Positions 1 to 13,201 of a stretch of DNA of 59,149 nucleotides are shown one piece after another. The position numbers were made by a program, and so were the translations under genes. Source of the stretch: Liolophura sinensis (lineage: Eukaryota > Mollusca > Polyplacophora > Chitonida > Chitonidae); contig NW_027018198.1 of the NCBI RefSeq assembly GCF_032854445.1, positions 1 to 59,149 of the forward strand, written 5' to 3'. Within the stretch, counting starts at the first letter, position 1. The number at the start of each line of letters is the position of its first letter. The notes below the pieces were generated by a model, which worked only from the letters and a program-made list of their open reading frames with translations, was not told the DNA's origin and did no database searches.

Positions 1-3000
1 CAATGCTGCTGGTAAGAGGCTAATCCGACGTATTTTGTGACGAGAAATCGAATGGTGCAAACCGCGTTGCTCTCCGACCAATACTTTTGGCTGTAGCCAC
101 AAATGAATAATCAATGATGTCAAGATCACGTGCCCAGCAACGGCTCTTAATCCATGGAAACCAAGGAAATTTGTAATTTTCAACAGCTGGAGATGCCTGG
201 CCCAATTGCGCATCTTTTGGCACCTTATTGATGTGGGTCAGTGTTCAATTGTACTTTTTACAGCAGACTGTATCAAGTACCTTTTGTTTTTTTTTATAAA
301 CAAATGGTGTGGTTTTTCTACATGTAGATAAAGACATTGAGTTTGTCTTCGACTTAGAAGTAAGACATTTGCTGGGTGAGTTAAATGGGCTTGGCCCAAA
401 GATTTGACGTCGTCTGGGCTACCGAAGGGCACATAACTTATAATGAAAAGTTGAATATAGTAATGACCAGTCGCGATTGTACATAGTTAATGTAGCCGAT
501 TTCAATTCGCAAAAAGACCAGGCAAAAATCCAAAAGTAGAAAAACTGTTCCAATGCTGCTGGTAAGAGGCTAATCCGACGTATTTTGTGACGAGAAATCG
601 AATGGTGCAAACCGCGTTGCTCTCCGACCAATACTTTTGGCTGTAGCCACAAATGAATAATCAATGATGTCAAGATCACGTGCCCAGCAACGGTTCTTAC
701 TCCATGGAAACCAAGGAAATTTGCAATTTTTCAACAGCTGGAGATGCCTGGCCCAATTGCGCATCCTTTGGCACCTTATTGATGTGGGTCAGTGTTCAAT
801 TGTACTTTTTACAGCGGATTGTATCAAGTACCTTTTGTTTTTTTTGATATACAAATGGTGTGGTTTTTTTACATGTAGATAAAGACATTGAGTTTGTCTT
901 TGACTTAGAAGTAAGACATTTGCTGGGTGAGTTAAATGGGCTTGGCCCAAAGATTTGACGTCGTCTGGGCTACCGAAGGGCACATAACTTATAATGAAAA
1001 GTTGAATATAGTAATGACCAGTCGCGACTGTACATAGTTAATGTAGCCGATTTCAATTCGCAAAAAGACCAGGCAAAAATCCAAAAGTAGAAAAACCTGT
1101 TCCAATGCTGCTGGTAAGAGGCTAATCCGACGTATTTTGTGACGAGAAATCGAATGGTGCAAACCGCGTTGCTCTCCGACCAATACTTTTGGCTGTAGCC
1201 ACAAATGAATAATCAATGATGTCAAGATCACGTGCCCAGCAACGGCTCTTACTCCATGGAAACCAAGGAAATTTGCAATTTTTCAACAGCTGGAGATGCC
1301 TGGCCCAATTGCGCATCCTTTGGCACCTTATTGATGTGGGTCAGTGTTCAATTGTACTTTTTACAGCGGATTGTATCAAGTACCTTGTGTTTTTTTTATA
1401 TACAAATGGTGTGGTTTTTCTACATGTAGATAAAGACATTGAGTTTGTCTTCGACTTAGAAGTAAGACATTTGCTGGGTGAGTTAAATGGGCTTGGCCCA
1501 AAGATTTGACGTCGTCTGGGCTACCGAAGGGCACATAACTTGTAATGAAAAGTTGAATATAGTAATGACCAGTCGCGATTGTACATAGTTAATGTAGCCG
1601 ATTTCAATTCGCAAAAGGAACAGGCAAAAATCCAAAAGTAGAAAAACTGTTCCAATGCTGCTGGTAAGAGGCTAATCCGACGTATTTTGTGACGAGAAAT
1701 CGAATGGTGCAAACCGCGTTGCTCTCTGACCAATACTTTTGGCTGTAGCCACAAATGAATAATCAATGATGTCAAGATCACGTGCCCAGCAACGGCTCTT
1801 ACTCCATGGAAACCAAGGAAATTTGCAATTTTTCAACAGCTGGAGATGCCTGGCCCAATTGGGCATCCTTTGGCACCTTATTGATGTGGGTCAGTGTTCA
1901 ATTGTACTTTTTACAGCGGATTGTATCAAGTACCTTTTCTTTTTTTTTGATATACAAATGGTGTGGTTTTTCTACATGTAGATAAAGACATTGAGATTTT
2001 CTTCGACTTAGAAGTAAGACATTTGCTGGGTGAGTTAAATGGGCTTGGCCCAAAGATTTGACGTCGTCTGGGCTACCGAAGGGCACATAACTTATAATGA
2101 AAAGTTGAATATAGTAATGACCAGTCGCGATTGTACATAGTTAATGTAGCCGATTTCAATTCGCAAAAAGACCAGGCAAAAATCCAAAAGTAGAAAAACT
2201 GTTCCAATGCTGCTGGTAAGAGGCTAATCCGACGTATTTTGTGACGAGAAATCGAATGGTGCAAACCGCGTTGCTCTCTGACCAATACTTTTGGCTGTAG
2301 CCACACATGAATAATCAATGATGTCAAGATCACGTGCCCAGCAACGGCTCTTAATCCATGGAAACCATAGAAATTTGCAATTTTTCAACAGCTGGAGATG
2401 CCTGGCCCAATTGCGCATCTTTTGGCACCTTATTGATGTGGGTCAGTGTTCAATTGTACTTTTTACAGCAGACTGTATCAAGTACCTTGTGTTTTTTTAC
2501 AAACAAATGGTGTGGTTTTTCTACATGTAGATAAAGACATTGAGTTTGTCTTCGACTTAGAAGTAAGACATTTGCTGGGTGAGCTAAATGGGCTTGGCCC
2601 AAAGATTTGACGTCGTCTGGGCTACCGAAGGGCACATAACTTATAATGAAAAGTTGAATATAGTAATGACCAGTCGCGATTGTACATAGTTAATGTAGCC
2701 GATTTCAATTCGCAAAAGGACCAGGCAAAAATCCAAAAGTAGAAAAACTGTTCCAATGCTGCTGGTAAGAGGCTAATCCGACGTATTTTGTGACGAGAAA
2801 TCGAATGGTGCAAACCGCGTTGCTCTCTGACCAATACTTTTGGCTGTAGCCACAAATGAATAATCAATGATGTGAAGATCACGTGCCCAGCAACGGCTCT
2901 TACTCCATGGAAACCAAGGAAATTTGCAATTTTTCAACAGCTGGAGATGCCTGGCGCAATTGGGCATCCTTTGGCACCTTATTGATGTGGGTCAGTGTTC

Positions 3001-3854
3001 AATTGTACTTTTTACAGCGGATTGTATCAAGTACCTTTTCTTTTTTTTTGATATACAAATGGTGTGGTTTTTCTACATGTAGATAAAGACATTGAGATTT
3101 TCTTCGACTTAGAAGTAAGACATTTGCTGGGTGAGTTAAATGGGCTTGGCCCAAAGATTTGACGTCGTCTGGGCTACCGAAGGGCACATAACTTATAATG
3201 AAAAGTTGAATATAGTAATGACCAGTCGCGATTGTACATAGTTAATGTAGCCGATTTCAATTCGCAAAAAGACCAGGCAAAAATCCAAAAGTAGAAAAAC
3301 TGTTCCAATGCTGCTGGTAAGAGGCTAATCCGACGTATTTTGTGACGAGAAATCGAATGGTGCAAACCGCGTTGCTCTCCGACCAATACTTTTGGCTGTA
3401 GCCACAAATGAATAATCAATGATGTCAAGATCACGTGCCCAGCAACGGCTCTTAATCCATGGAAACCATAGAAATTTGCAATTTTTCAACAGCTGGAGAT
3501 GCCTGGCCCAATTGGGCATCCTTTGGCACCTTATTGATGTGGGTCAGTGTTCAATTGTACTTTTTACAGCAGACTGTATCAAGTACCTTGTGTTTTTTTA
3601 CAAACAAATGGTGTGGTTTTTCTACATGTAGATAAAGACATTGAGTTTGTCTTCGACTTAGGAGTAAGACATTTGCTGGGTGAGTTAAATGGGCTTGGCC
3701 CAAAGATTTGACGTCGTCTGGGCTACCGAAGGGCACATAACTTATAATGAAAAGTTGAATATAGTAATGACCAGTCGCGATTGTACATAGTTAATGTAGC
3801 CGATTTCAATTCGCAAAAAGACCAGGCAAAAATCCAAAAGTAGAAAAACTGTTC
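1..3854. repeat. Array zone I, units 1-7: diverged units, partly dimeric
   Basis: Unit starts are 1, 551, 1103, 1653, 2205, 2754 and 3306. Units 1, 5 and 7 are type B or largely so (CAGCAGACTG, then T-tract with ATAAAC or ACAAAC). Units 4 and 6 share CTCTCTGACC, ATTGGGCATCC, TTTTC before the T-tract and GAGATTTTC after it. Unit 1 lacks one T in the AATTTTTCAAC tract, giving AATTTTCAAC. Unit 2 has a C-to-T change in the CTACATGTAG palindrome and CTTTGAC for CTTCGAC, a combination that recurs only in unit 93 about 50 kb away. Confidence 0.9.
1653..3854. repeat. Two-unit higher-order repeat, two tandem copies (units 4-5 and 6-7)
   Basis: Units 4 and 6 share ATTGGGCATCC, TTTTC plus a long T-tract with GATATAC, and GAGATTTTC. 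Units 5 and 7 share GGCTCTTAATCC, ACCATAGAAATT, CAGCAGACTG and the ACAAAC linker. The period is 1101 bp. The copies have diverged: unit 6 has GATGTGAAG, while unit 7 carries ATTGGGCATCC where unit 5 has ATTGCGCATCT, so unit 7 looks recombinant. Confidence 0.8.
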
Positions 3855-6800
3855 CAATGCTGCTGGTAAGAGGCTAATCCGACGTATTTTGTGACGAGAA
3901 ATCGAATGGTGCAAACCGCGTTGCTCTCCGACCAATACTTTTGGCTGTAGCCACAAATGAATAATCAATTATGTCAAGATCACGTGCCCAGCAACGGCTC
4001 TTACTCCATGGAAACCAAGAAAATTTGCCATTTTTTAACAGCTGGAGATGCCTGGCCCAATTGCGCATCCTTTGGCACCTTATTGATGTGGGTCAGTGTT
4101 CAATTGTACTTTTTACAGCGGATTGTATCAAGTACCTTGTGTTTTTTTTATATACAAATGGTGTGGTTTTTCTACATGTAGATAAAGACATTGAGTTTGT
4201 CTTCGACTTAGAAGTAAGACATTTGCTGGGTGAGTTAAATGGGCTTGGCCCAAAGATTTGACGTCGTCTGGGCTACCGAAGGGCACATAACTTATAATGA
4301 AAAGTTGAATATAGTAATGACCAGTCGCGATTGTACATAGTTAATGTAGCCGATTTCAATTCGCAAAAAGACCAGGCAAAAATCCAAAAGTGGAAAAAGT
4401 GTTCCAATGCTGCTGGTAAGAGGCTAATCCGACGTATTTTGTGACGAGAAATCGAATGGTGCAAACCGCGTTGCTCTCCGACCAATACTTTTGGCTGTAG
4501 CCACAAATGAATAATCAATGATGTCAAGATCACGTGCCCAGCAACGGCTCTTACTCCATGGAAACCAAGGAAATTTGCAATTTTTCAACAGCTGGAGATG
4601 CCTGGCCCAATTGCGCATCCTTTGGCACCTTATTGATGTGGGTCAGTGTTCAATTGTACTTTTTACAGCGGATTGTATCAAGTACCTTGTGTTTTTTTTA
4701 TATACAAATGGTGTGGTTTTTCTACATGTAGATAAAGACATTGAGTTTGTCTTCGACTTAGAAGTAAGACATTTGCTGGGTGAGTTAAATGGGCTTGGCC
4801 CAAAGATTTGACGTCGTCTGGGCTACCGAAGGGCACATAACTTATAATGAAAAGTTGAATATAGTAATGACCAGTCGCGATTGTACATAGTTAATGTACC
4901 CGATTTCAATTCGCAAAAAGACCAGGCAAAAATCCAAAAGTGGAAAAAGTGTTCCAATGCTGCTGGTAAGAGACTAATCCGACGTATTTTGTGACGAGAA
5001 ATCGAATGGTGCAAACCGCGTTGCTCTCCGACCAATACTTTTGGCTGTAGCCACAAATGAATAATCAATGATGTCAAGATCACGTGCCCAGCAACGGCTC
5101 TTACTCCATGGAAACCAAGGAAATTTGCAATTTTTCAACAGCTGGAGATGCCTGGCCCAATTGCGCATCCTTTGGCACCTTATTGATGTGGGTCAGTGTT
5201 CAATTGTACTTTTTACAGCGGATTGTATCAAGTACCTTGTGTTTTTTTTTATACAAATGGTGTGGTTTTTCTACATGTAGATAAAGACATTGAGTTTGTC
5301 TTCGACTTAGAAGTAAGACATTTGCTGGGTGAGTTAAATGGGCTTGGCCCAAAGATTTGACGTCGTCTGGGCTACCGAAGGGCACATAACTTATAATGAA
5401 ATGTTGTATATAGTAATGACCAGTCGCGATTGTACATAGTTAATGTAGCCGATTTAAATTAGCAAAAAGACCAGGCAAAAATCCAAAAGTGGAAAAACTG
5501 TTCCAATGCTGCTGGTAAGAGGCTAATCCGACCTATTTCGTGACGAGAAATCGAATGGTGCAAACCGCGTTGCTCTCTGACCGATACTTTTGGCTGTAGC
5601 CACAAATGAATAATCAATTATGTCAAGATCACGTGCCCAGCAACGGCTCTTACTCCATGGAAACCAAGAAAATTTGCCATTTTTTAACAGCTGGAGATGC
5701 CTGGCCCAATTGCGCATCCTTTGGCACCTTATTGATGTGGGTCAGTGTTCAATTGTACTTTTTACAGCGGATTGTATCAAGTACCTTGTGTTTTTTTTAT
5801 ATACAAATGGTGTGGTTTTTCTACATGTAGATAAAGACATTGAGTTTGTCTTCGACTTAGAAGTAAGACATTTGCTGGGTGAGTTAAATGGGCTTGGCCC
5901 AAAGATTTGACGTCGTCTGGGCTACCGAAGGGCACATAACTTATAATGAAAAGTTGAATATAGTAATGACCAGTCGCGATTGTACATAGTTAATGTAGCC
6001 GATTTCAATTCGCAAAAAGACCAGGCAAAAATCCAAAAGTGGAAAAAGTGTTCCAATGCTGCTGGTAAGAGGCTAATCCGACGTATTTTGTGACGAGAAA
6101 TCGAATGGTGCAAACCGCGTTGCTCTCCGACCAATACTTTTGGCTGTAGCCACAAATGAATAATCAATGATGTCAAGATCACGTGCCCAGCAACGGCTCT
6201 TACTCCATGGAAACCAAGGAAATTTGCAATTTTTCAACAGCTGGAGATGCCTGGCCCAATTGCGCATCCTTTGGCACCTTATTGATGTGGGTCAGTGTTC
6301 AATTGTACTTTTTACAGCGGATTGTATCAAGTACCTTGTGTTTTTTTTATATACAAATGGTGTGGTTTTTCTACATGTAGATAAAGACATTGAGTTTGTC
6401 TTCGACTTAGAAGTAAGACATTTGCTGGGTGAGTTAAATGGGCTTGGCCCAAAGATTTGACGTCGTCTGGGCTACCGAAGGGCACATAACTTATAATGAA
6501 AAGTTGAATATAGTAATGACCAGTCGCGATTGTACATAGTTAATGTAGCCGATTTCAATTCGCAAAAAGACCAGGCAAAAATCCAAAAGTGGAAAAAGTG
6601 TTCCAATGCTGCTGGTAAGAGACTAATCCGACGTATTTTGTGACGAGAAATCGAATGGTGCAAACCGCGTTGCTCTCCGACCAATACTTTTGGCTGTAGC
6701 CACAAATGAATAATCAATGATGTCAAGATCACGTGCCCAGCAACGGCTCTTACTCCATGGAAACCAAGGAAATTTGCAATTTTTCAACAGCTGGAGATGC

Positions 6801-7152
6801 CTGGCCCAATTGCGCATCCTTTGGCACCTTATTGATGTGGGTCAGTGTTCAATTGTACTTTTTACAGCGGATTGTATCAAGTACCTTGTGTTTTTTTTTA
6901 TACAAATGGTGTGGTTTTTCTACATGTAGATAAAGACATTGAGTTTGTCTTCGACTTAGAAGTAAGACATTTGCTGGGTGAGTTAAATGGGCTTGGCCCA
7001 AAGATTTGACGTCGTCTGGGCTACCGAAGGGCACATAACTTATAATGAAATGTTGAATATAGTAATGACCAGTCGCGATTGTACATAGTTAATGTAGCCG
7101 ATTTAAATTAGCAAAAAGACCAGGCAAAAATCCAAAAGTGGAAAAACTGTTC
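3855..7152. repeat. Three-unit higher-order repeat, two tandem copies, period 1649 bp (units 8-10 and 11-13)
   Basis: Units 8 and 11 share CAATTATGTC and the AAGAAAATTTGCC variant. Units 9 and 12 both end AAGTGGAAAAAGTG, and units 10 and 13 share AGACTAATCC and a 549-bp length. The first roughly 80 bp of unit 11 (CCGACCTATTTCG, CTCTCTGACCGA) do not match unit 8, although the following segment does. The duplication junction therefore falls inside the monomer, between about p85 and p117. Confidence 0.85.
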
Positions 7153-8802
7153 GAATGCTGCTGGTAAGAGGCTAATCCGACGTATTTTGTGACGAGAAAT
7201 CGAATGGTGCAAACCGCGTTGCTCTCCGACCAATACTTTTGGCTGTAGCCACAAATGAATAATCAATGATGTCAAGATCACGTGCCCAGCAACGGCTCTT
7301 ACTCCATGGAAACCAAGGAAATTTGCAATTTTTCAACAGCTGGAGATGCCTGGCCCAATTGCGCATCCTTTGGCACCTTATTGATGTGGGTCAGTGTTCA
7401 ATTGTACTTTTTACAGCGGATTGTATCAAGTACCTTGTGTTTTTTTTATATACAAATGGTGTGGTTTTTCTACATGTAGATAAAGACATTGAGTTTGTCT
7501 TCGACTTAGAAGTAAGACATTTGCTGGGTGAGTTAAATGGGCTTGGCCCAAAGATTTGACGTCGTCTGGGCTACCGAAGGGCACATAACTTATAATGAAA
7601 AGTTGAATATAGTAATGACCAGTCGCGATTGTACATAGTTAATGTAGCCGATTTCAATTCGCAAAAAGACCAGGCAAAAATCCAAAAGTAGAAAAACTGT
7701 TCCAATGCTGCTGGTAAGAGGCTAATCCGACGTATTTTGTGACGAGAAATCGAATGGTGCAAACCGCGTTGCTCTCCGACCAATACTTTTGGCTGTAGCC
7801 ACAAATGAATAATCAATGATGTCAAGATCACGTGCGCAGCAACGGCTCTTACTCCATGGAAACCAAGGAAATTTGCAATTTTTCAACAGCTGGAGATGCC
7901 TGGCCCAATTGCGCATCCTTTGGCACCTTATTGATGTGGGTCAGTGTTCAATTGTACTTTTTACAGCGGATTGTATCAAGTACCTTTTGTTTTTTTTACA
8001 TACAAATGGTGTGGTTTTTCTACATGTAGATAAAGACATTGAGTTTGTCTTCGACTTAGAAGTAAGACATTTGTTGGGTGAGTTAAATGGGCTTGGCCCA
8101 AAGATTTGACGTCGTCTGGGCTACCGAAGGGCACATAACTTATAATGAAAAGTTGAATATAGTAATGACCAGTCGCGATTGTACATAGTTAATGTAGCCG
8201 ATTTCAATTAGCAAAAAGACCAGGCAAAAATCCAAAAGTAGAAAAACTGTTCCAATGCTGTTGGTATGATGCTAATCCGACGTATTTTGTGACGAGAAAT
8301 CGAATGGTGCAAACCGCGTTGCTCTCCGACCAATACTTTTGGCTGTAGCCACAAATGAATAATTAATGATGTCAAGATCACGTGCCCAGCAACGGCTCTT
8401 ACTCCATGGAAACCAAGGAAATTTGCAATTTTTCAACAGCTGGAGATGCCTGGCCCAATTGCGCATCCTTTGGCACCTTATTGATGTGGGTCAGTGTTCA
8501 ATTGTACTTTTTACAGCGGATTGTATCAAGTACCTTTTGTTTTTTTTATATACAAATGGTGTGGTTTTTCTACATGTAGATAAAGACATTGAGTTTGTCT
8601 TCGACTTAGAAGTAAGACATTTGTTGGGTGAGTTAAATGGGCTTGGCCCAAAGATTTGACGTCGTCTGGGCTACCGAAGGGCACATAACTTATAATGAAA
8701 AGTTGAATATAGTAATGACCAGTCGCGATTGTACATAGTTAATGTAGCCGATTTCAATTAGCAAAAAGACCAGGCAAAAATCCAAAAGTGGAAAAACTGT
8801 TC
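7153..8802. repeat. Trimer X, copy 1 (units 14-16)
   Basis: The 1650-bp trimer is recognised by GAATG at its first unit, the T-tract followed by CATAC in its second, and GTTGGTATGATGC at the start of its third. It lies inside the first copy of the 4399-bp duplication. Confidence 0.85.
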
Positions 8803-11551
8803 CAATGCTGCTGGTAAGAGGCTAATCCGACGTATTTTGTGACGAGAAATCGAATGGTGCAAACCGCGTTGCTCTCCGACCAATACTTTTGGCTGTAGCC
8901 ACAAATGAATAATCAATGATGTCAAGATCACGTGCCCAGCAACGGCTCTTACTCCATGGAAACCAAGGAAATTTGCAATTTTTCAACAGCTGGAGATGCC
9001 TGGCCCAATTGCGCATCCTTTGGCACCTTATTGATGTGGGTCAGTGTTCAATTGTACTTTTTACAGCGGATTGTATCAAGTACCTTTTGTTTTTTTTATA
9101 TACAAATGGTGTGGTTTTTCTACATGTAGATGAAGACATTGAGTTTGTCTTCGACTTAGAAGTAAGACGTTTGCTGGGTGAGTTAAATGGGCTTGGCCCA
9201 AAGATTTGACGTCGTCTGGGCTACCGAAGGGCACATAACTTATAATGAAAAGTTGAATATAGTAATGACCAGTCGCGATTGTACATAGTTAATGTAGCCG
9301 ATTTCAATTCGCAAAAAGACCAGGCAAAAATCCAAAAGTAGAAAAACTGTTCCAATGCTGCTGGTAAGAGGCTAATCCAACGTATTTTGTGACGAGAAAT
9401 CGAATGGTGCAAACCGCGTTGCTCTCCGACCAATACTTTTGGCTGTAGCCACAAATGAATAATCAATGATGTCAAGATCACGTGCCCAGCAACGGCTCTT
9501 ACTCCATGGAAACCAAGGAAATTTGCAATTTTTCAACAGCTGGAGATGCCTGGCCCAATTGCGCATCCTTTGGCACCTTATTGATGTGGGTCAGTGTTCA
9601 ATTGTACTTTTTACAGCGGATTGTATCAAGTACCTTGTGTTTTTTTTATATACAAATGGTGTGGTTTTTCTACATGTAGATAAAGACATTGAGTTTGTCT
9701 TCGACTTAGAAGTAAGACATTTGCTGGGTGAGTTAAATGGGCTTGGCCCAAAGATTTGACGTCGTCTGGGCTACCGAAGGGCACATAACTTATAATGAAA
9801 TGTTGAATATAGTAATGACCAGTCGCGATTGTACATAGTTAATGTAGCCGATTTAAATTAGCAAAAAGACCAGGCAAAAATCCAAAAGTGGAAAAACTGT
9901 TCCAATGCTGCTGGTAAGAGGCTAATCCGACCTATTTCGTGACGAGAAATCGAATGGTGCAAACCGCGTTGCTCTCCGACCAATACTTTTGGCTGTAGCC
10001 ACAAATGAATAATCAATGATGTCAAGATCACGTGCCCAGCAACGGCTCTTACTCCATGGAAACCAAGAAAATTTGCCATTTTTTAACAGCTGGAGATGCC
10101 TGGCCCAATTGCGCATCCTTTGGCACCTTATTGATGTGGGTCAGTGTTCAATTGTACTTTTTACAGCGGATTGTATCAAGTACCTTGTGTTTTTTTTATA
10201 TACAAATGGTGTGGTTTTTCTACATGTAGATAAAGACATTGAGTTTGTCTTCGACTTAGAAGTAAGACATTTGCTGGGTGAGTTAAATGGGCTTGGCCCA
10301 AAGATTTGACGTCGTCTGGGCTACCGAAGGGCACATAACTTATAATGAAAAGTTGAATATAGTAATGACCAGTCGCGATTGTACATAGTTAATGTAGCCG
10401 ATTTCAATTCGCAAAAAGACCAGGCAAAAATCCAAAAGTAGAAAAACTGTTCCAATGCTGCTGGTAAGAGGCTAATCCGACGTATTTTGTGACGAGAAAT
10501 CGAATGGTGCAAACCGCGTTGCTCTCCGACCAATACTTTTGGCTGTAGCCACAAATGAATAATCAATGATGTCAAGATCACGTGCCCAGCAACGGCTCTT
10601 ACTCCATGGAAACCAAGGAAATTTGCAATTTTTCAACAGCTGGAGATGCCTGGCCCAATTGCGCATCCTTTGGCACCTTATTGATGTGGGTCAGTGTTCA
10701 ATTGTACTTTTTACAGCGGATTGTATCAAGTACCTTGTGTTTTTTTTATATACAAATGGTGTGGTTTTTCTACATGTAGATAAAGACATTGAGTTTGTCT
10801 TCGACTTAGAAGTAAGACATTTGCTGGGTGAGTTAAATGGGCTTGGCCCAAAGATTTGACGTCGTCTGGGCTACCGAAGGGCACATAACTTATAATGAAA
10901 AGTTGAATATAGTAATGACCAGTCGCGATTGTACATAGTTAATGTAGCCGATTTCAATTCGCAAAAAGACCAGGCAAAAATCCAAAAGTGGAAAAAGTGT
11001 TCCAATGCTGCTGGTAAGAGACTAATCCGACGTATTTTGTGACGAGAAATCGAATGGTGCAAACCGCGTTGCTCTCCGACCAATACTTTTGGCTGTAGCC
11101 ACAAATGAATAATCAATGATGTCAAGATCACGTGCCCAGCAACGGCTCTTACTCCATGGAAACCAAGGAAATTTGCAATTTTTCAACAGCTGGAGATGCC
11201 TGGCCCAATTGCGCATCCTTTGGCACCTTATTGATGTGGATCAGTGTTCAATTGTACTTTTTACAGCGGATTGTATCAAGTACCTTGTGTTTTTTTTTAT
11301 ACAAATGGTGTGGTTTTTCTACATGTAGATAAAGACATTGAGTTTGTCTTCGACTTAGAAGTAAGACATTTGCTGGGTGAGTTAAATGGGCTTGGCCCAA
11401 AGATTTGACGTCGTCTGGGCTACCGAAGGGCACATAACTTATAATGAAATGTTGAATATAGTAATGACCAGTCGCGATTGTACATAGTTAATGTAGCCGA
11501 TTTAAATTAGCAAAAAGACCAGGCAAAAATCCAAAAGTGGAAAAACTGTTC

Positions 11552-13201
11552 GAATGCTGCTGGTAAGAGGCTAATCCGACGTATTTTGTGACGAGAAATC
11601 GAATGGTGCAAACCGCGTTGCTCTCCGACCAATACTTTTGGCTGTAGCCACAAATGAATAATCAATGATGTCAAGATCACGTGCCCAGCAACGGCTCTTA
11701 CTCCATGGAAACCAAGGAAATTTGCAATTTTTCAACAGCTGGAGATGCCTGGCCCAATTGCGCATCCTTTGGCACCTTATTGATGTGGGTCAGTGTTCAA
11801 TTGTACTTTTTACAGCGGATTGTATCAAGTACCTTGTGTTTTTTTTATATACAAATGGTGTGGTTTTTCTACATGTAGATAAAGACATTGAGTTTGTCTT
11901 CGACTTAGAAGTAAGACATTTGCTGGGTGAGTTAAATGGGCTTGGCCCAAAGATTTGACGTCGTCTGGGCTACCGAAGGGCACATAACTTATAATGAAAT
12001 GTTGAATATAGTAATGACCAGTCGCGATTGTACATAGTTAATGTAGCCGATTTCAATTCGCAAAAAGACCAGGCAAAAATCCAAAAGTAGAAAAACTGTT
12101 CCAATGCTGCTGGTAAGAGGCTAATCCGACGTATTTTGTGACGAGAAATCGAATGGTGCAAACCGCGTTGCTCTCCGACCAATACTTTTGGCTGTAGCCA
12201 CAAATGAATAATCAATGATGTCAAGATCACGTGCCCAGCAACGGCTCTTACTCCATGGAAACCAAGGAAATTTGCAATTTTTCAACAGCTGGAGATGCCT
12301 GGCCCAATTGCGCATCCTTTGGCACCTTATTGATGTGGGTCAGTGTTCAATTGTACTTTTTACAGCGGATTGTATCAAGTACCTTTTGTTTTTTTTACAT
12401 ACAAATGGTGTGGTTTTTCTACATGTAGATAAAGACATTGAGTTTGTCTTCGACTTAGAAGTAAGACATTTGTTGGGTGAGTTAAATGGGCTTGGCCCAA
12501 AGATTTGACGTCGTCTGGGCTACCGAAGGGCACATAACTTATAATGAAAAGTTGAATATAGTAATGACCAGTCGCGATTGTACATAGTTAATGTAGCCGA
12601 TTTCAATTAGCAAAAAGACCAGGCAAAAATCCAAAAGTAGAAAAACTGTTCCAATGCTGTTGGTATGATGCTAATCCGACGTATTTTGTGACGAGAAATC
12701 GAATGGTGCAAACCGCGTTGCTCTCCGACCAATACTTTTGGCTGTAGCCACAAATGAATAATTAATGATGTCAAGATCACGTGCCCAGCAACGGCTCTTA
12801 CTCCATGGAAACCAAGGAAATTTGCAATTTTTCAACAGCTGGAGATGCCTGGCCCAATTGCGCATCCTTTGGCACCTTATTGATGTGGGTCAGTGTTCAA
12901 TTGTACTTTTTACAGCGGATTGTATCAAGTACCTTTTGTTTTTTTTATATACAAATGGTGTGGTTTTTCTACATGTAGATAAAGACATTGAGTTTGTCTT
13001 CGACTTAGAAGTAAGACATTTGTTGGGTGAGTTAAATGGGCTTGGCCCAAAGATTTGACGTCGTCTGGGCTACCGAAGGGCACATAACTTATAATGAAAA
13101 GTTGAATATAGTAATGACCAGTCGCGATTGTACATAGTTAATGTAGCCGATTTCAATTAGCAAAAAGACCAGGCAAAAATCCAAAAGTGGAAAAACTGTT
13201 C
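11552..13201. repeat. Trimer X, copy 2 (units 22-24)
   Basis: It has the same three markers as copy 1 and also shares AATTAATGATG in its third unit, which copies 3 and 4 lack. This agrees with copies 1 and 2 being sisters through the 4399-bp duplication. Confidence 0.85.
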
